From contig NC_080671.1 in assembly GCF_030247195.1 (NCBI RefSeq), positions 211,328,361 through 211,392,360 on the forward strand: DNA of 64,000 bases, in the 5' to 3' direction. A model generated the notes under the pieces. The model saw nothing but the letters and a program-made list of their open reading frames with translations, had not been told where the DNA came from and searched no databases. How positions within the stretch are numbered: position 1 is the stretch's first letter; each line of letters opens with the position of its first letter. The translations under genes were made by a program, and so were the position numbers. The DNA comes from Topomyia yanbarensis. Its lineage: Eukaryota; Arthropoda; Insecta; Diptera; Culicidae. Of this stretch, positions 57,201 to 64,000 are shown one piece after another.

Positions 57201-58681
57201 TCCATTTCTGTCTTTTCGTTGGAGTATGTGACAGTGGAGTGGAAACGAGAATTGGAAAATGGTCACTATTATGGGTGTCCGGGAGAGTTCGCCAAATAAA
57301 TTTCGAGGCTACAGTTTCAGAACAGATAGAGAGGTCAATAGCTGAAGTGACACCGGTAGCTGGATCAATCCGGGTATGTGATCCGTCGTTGAGAATGACT
57401 AGTCTTTCCGACAATGTTTTCTCGGCGATAAAGTAGCCTAGTGCAGTAGATTTATTGGAACCCCAGCAGATATGGTGCGCGTTGAAGTCGCCCAGTACAA
57501 GTACCGGACGTGGGAGCTGCTCAAAGAATTCTCCCAGCTGCTCTTGACATTGTTGAGTACTGGGAGGGACGTAGATCGACACCACCGTCATTTGATGTGG
57601 CAGTTGTATCCGAACAGCGATTGCTTGAATATTGCCACCGACCTCAAGTCTCTCGAAGGGTACACCATCCCGAATGGCGAGCCCTACCCCTTGTTGCCAG
57701 TATCGGCGACTCCCAGTCTCAAGTAGTAGAGTGTAGTTGTTACCGACGAAATCTGCTGAGATCACTCGGTTGTCCAGCTTTGTTTCTTGTAACGCTATCA
57801 AGCTCGGTTCGTATTGGGCGATCAGCTGCTTAAGGTCACTGATATTGGAGCGCAGACCCCGAATGTTCCACTGCAGTGCGAAACTTTTGCTGTCGCGAGT
57901 GGTGATTGTCGCTGACGACGACGATGTTGATGGCGAACGTCTACGAGATCGTATTGGCTCGCCGACAGGGTTTCTCGACGTGGTTGGGAGATCGGTGTTC
58001 TGGAACTGCTGTTGTGATGTGCCTTCACCGGCGGAAAGCCAGGAGGAGAATTGCGAGGACTGTATATCCGGGAGGTAGGGACAGTCCTCTTCCCCCCGGT
58101 CGATCCCTTCATGATGAAGTGGGGAAGCTACTTTCTTCTCTTCTTCCCCAAACCGGTTACTCGTTCGATTCGTGCTGTTCACATCTGTAACGGGATAAAC
58201 TGCAACAGAATCCGTTCGTAAGCGAGGTGGAATAGGACTGACCTGTGGGACGTCTAGCCCCACAGTGCCAGCCGCTGTCGAAACTACTACACGATTACTT
58301 CCAGAATTGCCGACAGCAACCGGCACTGGGGAAAGACTTTGTGTAGTTTTCGTTGTCTGCTTCGACGCTACTGTTGTGGTGACAGCTGTTCCATCTCGAA
58401 ACGGATATCTCGATGGACCTTCTCCGGGCGTCAGCGAGTGGTGATGTGGAAGGAGCGTGTCGTCGATGTTGTCAGTCAAACCTGGAAGAACATCAGAACA
58501 AGCAGTACCTGCAAGGGGATTGACAATTTCGGAACTGACCTGAGGAAGGTCCAGCCCCACAGTGCCAACCGCTGTCGTACAAACTACACTATTATGCTCA
58601 CGAACACCGACTGCGGTCGGCACTGGGGATAGACTTTGTGTAGTTTTGTTGATCTCCTTTTGTTCGTCGATTGGGATTTTT
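54280..58681 (-). pseudogene. I-element E ORF2, long open part
   Basis: 1447 codons read without a stop from 58623 to 54280, the longest frame in the window, and the frame is open back to the insertion at 58681. It carries the repeated extension motif twice (near 58240-58345 and 58538-58645), the endonuclease (ALQWNIRGLRSNISDL, LGDFNAHH, SDHFP), the reverse transcriptase with LLYADDILLVV, RNase H (YTDGSKDDTAVGAG, MSDSASCLSAIEAG, IPGHAGIRGNEEAD) and CDCCGIVVDVRHVILHC. All enzyme motifs are intact; the gene is broken only by the insertion that separates it from its start at 61061. Confidence 0.9.
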
Positions 58682-58999
58682 TGACATTAAAAATGTCTTA
58701 CTCCACTATCTGGGGCTAGGTGTCATTCTAAAATCTAAACTATCTCCCATGTAACGAAACTATGTAAGGTTTGCACGCTTATAACTCCGATATTACTAGA
58801 TGGATTTTAATCATTCATACACCAACCGATTCAGAAACACCTAACTTAAATATTGGTAATAATTTAATATCTCTCCAATAAAAGTAGACTTTTGGAAATT
58901 GGTAAAATTAAAAAGTTCACGAAAAACGGGAAAATTACCATTCGTGAGGCAGATTTCTCAGACACAGCCGTCAAAAGAGGGCAGCTTAGTGACTCAATG

Positions 59000-59330
59000 A
59001 AAGACGAAAAGTCATAAATAGAAGCGACGCATGTCCGTTTAAATCAGTTGTTGCTCTTGTCTCATACGAACAACATCGTCTCCGGGCGATGCAATAAGCG
59101 CTATCGATTTTCGGCAACGTTGGCATTTGCACACACTCGCACCTATGTGACTAAACCATATACGGTTAGTTTATAAATAGAGGTGACGCGTACCCGTTTG
59201 AATCAGTTTTTGTTCTTATGTCGAACGGGTAAGATCATGACTGCAGCGTGTGGGCACTACAATAAGCGGTAGACGCTATGCATTTTCGGCAGCGGTGGCC
59301 GTGTGCGGATTTTTCGGGTACCAGCACGGT
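59000..59330 (+). promoter_or_regulatory. Twin core-promoter modules
   Basis: Two tandem copies of a block of about 159 bp. Each has a TATA-like box (CATAAATA 59013-59020; TATAAATA 59172-59179) and, exactly 31 nt from box start, the insect initiator TCAGTT (59044 and 59203), followed by a similar TTTTCGGCA block. The spacing is right for RNA polymerase II. No gene follows either one. Confidence 0.5.
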
Positions 59331-59624
59331 GTCACAGAATGATTTGCAAAGTGGGTGGGTGGGGTGGTTTGGATTTAATTCAATACGGTGTGTGCTGCTT
59401 AAGAGTGTTGCGTTTGAATAAAATATATTTATTTTTATGCATGCGTGTGCGTTGTAACTTGTTAATCCATGTTTACGGCACATTGTAGCTGCCTAGGGTA
59501 AAGAGCCTATTGGTTTTCATATGTTTCATATTTTGGTTATATGTTTTTTATCAGTAAGGCATCTGACAACGTGCTTCTGTAGTTATTGCACTGTTTCATC
59601 AGCGTAGTATTTTATATAGGGGAG

Positions 59625-59762
59625 TACACTCAGGTTTTATTACGCGATATTTTTTACGCGAAATTTGAAATTTCCGCGGTTTTCATTTACGCGTTTTTTT
59701 TTTAATTTAGGCGGTTTTCATTTGCACGGCCTGTATCCCCTGCGTAAAAAAACCTGAGTGTA
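59625..59762. mobile_element. 138-bp MITE, Tc1/mariner type
   Basis: CACTCAGGTTTTATTACGCG and the complementary GCGTAAAAAAACCTGAGTG form terminal inverted repeats bounded by TA on both sides. Size, TA target and non-coding middle fit a mariner-type MITE. It is nested inside the 2.1-kb insertion, so it is the youngest layer there. Confidence 0.8.
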
Positions 59763-60735
59763 ATTGCATCGGAAACAATCACATTCCCAGCAGAACTTTT
59801 TGTTTTCTAATTTCAAACACTTTTGTTTCGTACTGTACACAACGGAAAATTTTAAAACAGAACTTACCGTCCCAGCAGCAGTTTAGGCGGGTGTTCTTTT
59901 TCGATTCAAATTCAAGCCATGTCTTAATCGTTACTGGACTTAAAATTGTTTTCCCAGTTTATCCAGTCAAAGTATCTCTCCTGCCCTATGTATTTAAAAC
60001 ACAGTTCTAATTGCGTTTTAAAGTATACAACAAATAGAACGGTTGGGTATACTAATTTAAATTTTAAAATATATCTGTTTGAAATTATGCAACAAACCGC
60101 TGTACTGAAGATATAATTATGTCAGTCCTATTACCACATAAAACACCTATATAACATAAAACGCTGCAGAATTGGTTTAATAATACAATGTTTACACTAC
60201 AGAGTTATAACACGTTTTAATAATTAGCAACAAGAGAAAATGTCACCAAGATAGCATAAAACCCGTTTTAACTGGTAGTGCGAACGTTGCATAACAATGT
60301 AATTTATCAAATAATTTCATTTTTTTCACCACTAATCGATCAAGAAATACTTAACCTTAAGATTGTTTACTTAAGTTCATTAATACATTATTGAAAATTT
60401 AAATGGAAAATGAAATTTCATATTTCATGAAGAATCTGTATATTTCCGTTGCTGGGCGTGGGCTTCCTCGTCACGGTTCTAAATATGGAACTTTTCTTTT
60501 AAATATATTTTCTGGACAGACCAGCCTATTTTTACTAGATGGATTAGCCAAATAATGCCAATTACCTAGTGAGATACTTGATTAATTAATAGATTACCGT
60601 TAAAAGACCTTTAATAAATTATGTTTTAATGGGGAGGGTATATAGCAAATTGTAACATAAAAAACAGGCGAGTGAGCAAGAGCTTGAGTCGATATGTGTG
60701 ATAGATAAAATACATTTGCACGCTCTTGAAAAAAG
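59763..60735. other. AT-rich interior of the 2.1-kb insertion
   Basis: No frame of interest on either strand and no repeat structure I can identify. Confidence 0.5.
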
Positions 60736-60786
60736 CTACATTTTTAATGTCACCGTGGTCGTGTCCTGTACACAACCCTTTAATTT

Positions 60787-61061
60787 TTGTTGGCTGGTTC
60801 GCATGTTGTAGTGGTGAAATCGATGTTCCTATCGGCCACAGAGGTGAATTCACTATCAACGGGTTGGGGTATGACGGCCCGGATAGTTCCTTCATCCTGC
60901 TGTGCTTGCGTTGGAAGGAGTACTACACTTTCCTCTCTTCCAAACCGATTTATCTCGTAGTCAGTATTCGTGCGTGGGTTGTCGTTGGTATCCAAACGTT
61001 GATGAAAATGAGAATTATCGAAGAGGCTGGCTAGGAGGCGTCTCGGTAATCTCAATTTCAT
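60787..61061 (-). pseudogene. I-element E ORF2, N-terminal end
   Basis: Starts MKLRLPRRLLASLFDN at 61061, overlapping ORF1 by 47 nt as in C and D, and reads about 90 residues to the insertion. Together with 54280-58681 it would make one ORF2 of the same size as in C. Confidence 0.85.
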
Positions 61062-61908
61062 CGTCTGAATATTCCATCGTTTCGTTGGTGGTAGTGGTAG
61101 CGGTTCTTTTTGGTGGCGGGCTAAAGTTATCCGGTGAGGTTGTCGTTGGTTTGCTGGACTGGGTGTGTTGCTTCTGCGATCTTCCTCGTTTCGAATCCGT
61201 ATTTATCGCTGGTGAGTTGTTCCTGGATCTCGTTACGGGCCCGATTGCCTGGTTCATTTGCTTCTGTTCTTTGCTGTGCTGTGGTTTTTCTTGGCTGGCG
61301 GACTGTTGTTTCATCTGATGGATGTACGCCAACATTTGTTCGATTTTTTTGTCTTTTCGTTTGGTCTCCGTCAGAAGTTTTGCGATCGTTTCGTCCTTCT
61401 TCTTCATTGCCAGTTCCAACTCTTTCAGCTTGCTAAGGATCTCATTCGGTTGTGCTGTGGCCTGAGCATAGCTGCCTTTACTTAGATGTTCCGCTCGTTT
61501 GCGTGCTTCCGGGAATGTTACATTGTCGCAGATTTTTATTTTTATGACCTCCATTTCTTTTTTATAAACAGGACATTCGCGGCTTGTTGGTTGGTGATCG
61601 CCTTCACAATTCCGACAGTACGCAGTTTCTTTACATTTTTCTTCACCGTGTTGTTCTTTCGAGCAATTAAAGCATCGCTGAGGACCAGGACATCGAACGC
61701 GTGTATGGCCGTAGTTGAAGCATCCGTAGCAAAGCATCGGGTTCGGGAAGTATGGGCGAGTAGGAACGTGAAGCAAACCGATCTTTATGTATTCCGGGTA
61801 TGTGGTTTTACAGAAGGTCAAGATTAGCGCTGGCGTATTCACTCTCTTCTCAGCTTCCTTTCTTGTAATTCGCTGTACACGAATCACTCCCTGGCTTATG
61901 ATTTCCTG
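61015..61908 (-). pseudogene. I-element E ORF1, 5'-truncated
   Basis: Open from the junction at 61908 to the stop at 61015. The first 134 or so residues, including most of the RRM-like region, are missing. All three zinc knuckles are present (CYGCFNYGHTRVRC, CFNCSKEQHGEEKC, CRNCEGDHQPTSREC), as are the coiled-coil stretch and acidic tail. Confidence 0.9.
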
Positions 61909-64000
61909 TTGTTGTTGTTGTTGTTTATTAATGACACTTTACACCAGAAGGGTGCATTCGTGTCGGAAAGTTAGTTTCAATTTCGCTTTCACAAACATTA
62001 ATTTACAATACAGATTTTTCAAATTTGTTTATACAGATTTGTTTCCTTGAGGAAGTTTAGCAATTTCTCTTCGTTGTCTCTGTTGTTGCATAAAGTCACT
62101 CGTAGACTCGTCGATTCGATATCGTTCTTCTTCCTGGCTTCGTCGTACCTCCTACAGTGGAGGATCACATGACGGACGTCAGTAGTTACCCCGCAGCTGT
62201 CGCAAACCGGTGGGGATTCTTTTTTCAGCAGGAATTCGTGCGTCAATCGGGTGTGCCCTATTCGCAATCGCGTTAGCACTCGTAGGTCGGCCGTATTCTC
62301 GCGGTCAGTCCACTTTGTTGTGTTGAATTTTACTTCGCGTAGTTTCACCTCGGTGGACGCTGACCACCGCTGGTACCATCGATTTCGGATAGTTGTTTTG
62401 ATTTGACTAACGGCATCTGCTCCGGGAACGGATATATCCAATGGGGGAACGCCCCTGGCTTCTCCTGCAAGTCGGTCTGCTTCTTCGTTACCGCGGATGC
62501 CAGTGTGACCTGGGATCCAGCAAAGATTGATTGGACGGTTCCGAAGCATGTTTTCAATCTGTTGGATCCACGGGTGCTGGGATGTGCCGGCTTCAATTGC
62601 TGATAAACAGCTAGCCGAATCTGACATGATCAGCAAATCGCTAGACGTGTGGTATGCTGTTAGCGCTGTTTTTATTGCAAATGCCTGGGCTGAGAAGACG
62701 CTGCATTGCTGTGGAAGACCTAGCGACTGTTGATCGGCTGAAACGTTCTGTCAGTAGCTCCTGGACGACTGGACGGACAGTATCCGAAGGATCTCCGGCT
62801 TTTACGCGTTTCTTGATGTCCCACACGATCTGGGGTCTGGCTTCGTACCACTTTCGAGTAGTTAGCCGCGTGCGGGAGCAGATATTTGGAAGAGGCGTTC
62901 CAACTATCTCCATCAAACGACTGGAAGCTATATGTACCAAGGGAAGAGCAGCATTATCCCCACTATTCTCTAACATACGGATAGCCAATCGTGCGATGGT
63001 TTGGAGGACAAGCAGATCGAACGGCAAAGTACCTGCTTCAGCCATAATGGCTAGAATTGGACTCGTGACGTATGCACCAGATGCAAACCTTACCATCCTG
63101 TTGTATGTAGGTGCGAGTGTTTGGACGACGGCATCTCCTCCGCTGCTTACGAGCCCCATGCCATATAGTAATCGAGAGGTGACAATTGCTGACCCGATTT
63201 GAAGTAAAGAAGCGCGTTGACCACGGGGTAGCTTGGCACCGATCATCTTCAAGATACGCAGCCTGGATTCACACGTCTTCTTCGTCATTTTACAATGCGC
63301 TTTAAAGTTGAGTGATCGATCGAGATTGACACCGAGCGTTCTCAGCAGCGTTTGTGTCGGAACGGCTACACCATCTACCTTTATCGCCTGTATGGGTTCA
63401 CGGCGCACGTTAGGGCTGCAATAGAAGATGCTGGATTTCGTTGCAGATATCGTAAATCCAACACTTCTCGACCATTTATCGACGGCTTTTACTGCGGCCT
63501 GAAGTTTTCGGAGGAGCGACTGGTCTTTCTTCCCCCACACAAGAAGTAGAATATCATCGGCGTACAGCAACACTTGTACGGAGTTCGGAACCACGCGGAA
63601 GATGGGTTGGATAGCCACGAGAAATAGTGTAACAGAGAGCACTGAGCCCTGCGGCACACCGTTTTCCAGCGGATGTGCTGGCGACAAATGCCCCTCTACG
63701 TTGACCTGGAACGTTCTCTCTGCCAGAAAGCTGTTGACAATGTTTATCATCCTTCCGCGTATTTGCCATTTCTGCAGTGTTCGTAGGATGCCATATCTCC
63801 AAGTGGTGTCGTACGCCTTGGCCAAGTCTAGCGACGCTATCAGACAGTGCTCGTCACGGTCGGGTAATGACTTCTCCAGCTCCGCAAAGTATGTGTCAGT
63901 ACCCCGACCAGATCTGAAGGCATGTTGTCGTTTGTCGAGACGCCCGTTCGACTCTAGTTCGGTGGTTAACCGTCGGTTGACAATTCGCTCGAACACCTTC
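61909..64000 (-). mobile_element. I-clade element F, runs off the window
   Basis: 3' UTR 61909-62018 ending in AACAACAACAACAA with no TAA tail, joined directly to truncated ORF1 sequence of E. ORF2 continues to the window end. The 3' UTR differs from those of B/D and C/E. Confidence 0.9.
62019..64000 (-). pseudogene. I-element F ORF2, reverse transcriptase to end
   Basis: The 63996-62641 frame has the reverse transcriptase with LLYADDILLLV and GVPQGSVLSVTLF and the connecting region. Near 62730 about 85 nt present in E are missing (from after GACTGTTG to ATCGGCTGAA), which removes the RNase H strand with YTDGSKDD and its first catalytic aspartate and shifts the frame. The rest of RNase H (MSDSASCLSAIEAG, IPGHTGIRGNEEAD) and the C-terminal Cys/His motif continue at 62636-62019. 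Confidence 0.9.

Larger units (their letters stand above)
58682..60786. mobile_element. 2.1-kb insertion in I-element E
   Basis: Interrupts the sequence that is continuous in C near 45000. Ends: TGACATTAAAAATG on the left; the complement ACATTTTTAATGTCA lies about 35 bp inside the right end. ATTTTT flanks both sides and may be the target duplication, though the T run blurs it. Inside are two tandem promoter-like modules (59000-59330), a TA-flanked MITE (59625-59762) and AT-rich non-coding sequence. No protein recognised; the 82-codon frame at 59235-59483 matches nothing I know. Confidence 0.75.
54139..61908 (-). mobile_element. I-clade element E, split by a 2.1-kb insertion
   Basis: Pieces 54139-58681 and about 60787-61908. 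It has a tail of only three TAA units (54139-54148), a 3' UTR like that of C (54149-54279), a long open ORF2 and ORF1 from about residue 135 on. The 5' end is lost inside ORF1 at 61908, where the 3' UTR of F starts. The insertion lies in the ORF2 N-terminal extension. Confidence 0.9.

Overview
The window looks like repeat-packed chromosomal DNA of an insect, most probably a culicine mosquito. The evidence is the mix of element families (I, LOA and Jockey-like non-LTR retrotransposons, Ty3/gypsy elements, many foldback and MITE-type elements) and dispersed repeats of a style I know from mosquito genomes. I see no intact single-copy host protein gene. The only host-gene traces are histone-like relics. 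Nearly all supported coding sequence belongs to mobile elements, most of it broken.

Layout. 1-3220: a gypsy pol fragment, then a segment (copy A, 768-2529) with histone-type promoters, an H1-like C-terminal pseudogene and histone-type 3' stem-loops. 3220-13020: long inverted repeats, namely two copies of one foldback element in opposite orientation (3390-5709 and 10775-13020), a 222-bp MITE, a 658-bp TIR element, a 1.2-kb near-perfect palindrome and a palindrome centred on about 225 bp of (TA)n. 13021-17125: two decayed plus-strand non-LTR elements, LOA-like then Jockey-like. 18297-31043: copy B of the 768-2529 segment, split by a 1.6-kb repeat element and by a nearly intact minus-strand Ty3/gypsy element (20341-29695). 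Copy A still holds the empty version of both insertion sites. 31441-36490: a broken second gypsy pol, split by a 2-kb foldback. 36805-38104: the 5' end of another non-LTR element carrying a PHD-like zinc finger.

38105-64000 is the largest block: at least six I-clade elements (A to F), all on the minus strand, head to tail. At the A/B, C/D and D/E junctions the 5' end of one element abuts the (TAA)n tail of the next, and B is a 5'-truncated copy abutting the tail of C. C and D are essentially full length (ORF1 with three zinc knuckles; ORF2 with endonuclease, reverse transcriptase and RNase H, overlapping ORF1 by 47 nt). E has the longest open ORF2 but is split by a 2.1-kb insertion. D is riddled with stops and frameshifts, and F has lost part of its RNase H.

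How the parts work together: the ORF1 protein would coat I-element RNA while ORF2 nicks the target and copies the RNA. In the gypsy element, Gag would form particles and Pol would be made by a -1 ribosomal frameshift at a canonical A AAA AAC heptamer. The shorter foldback elements encode no recognisable enzyme and must have been moved by proteins supplied elsewhere.
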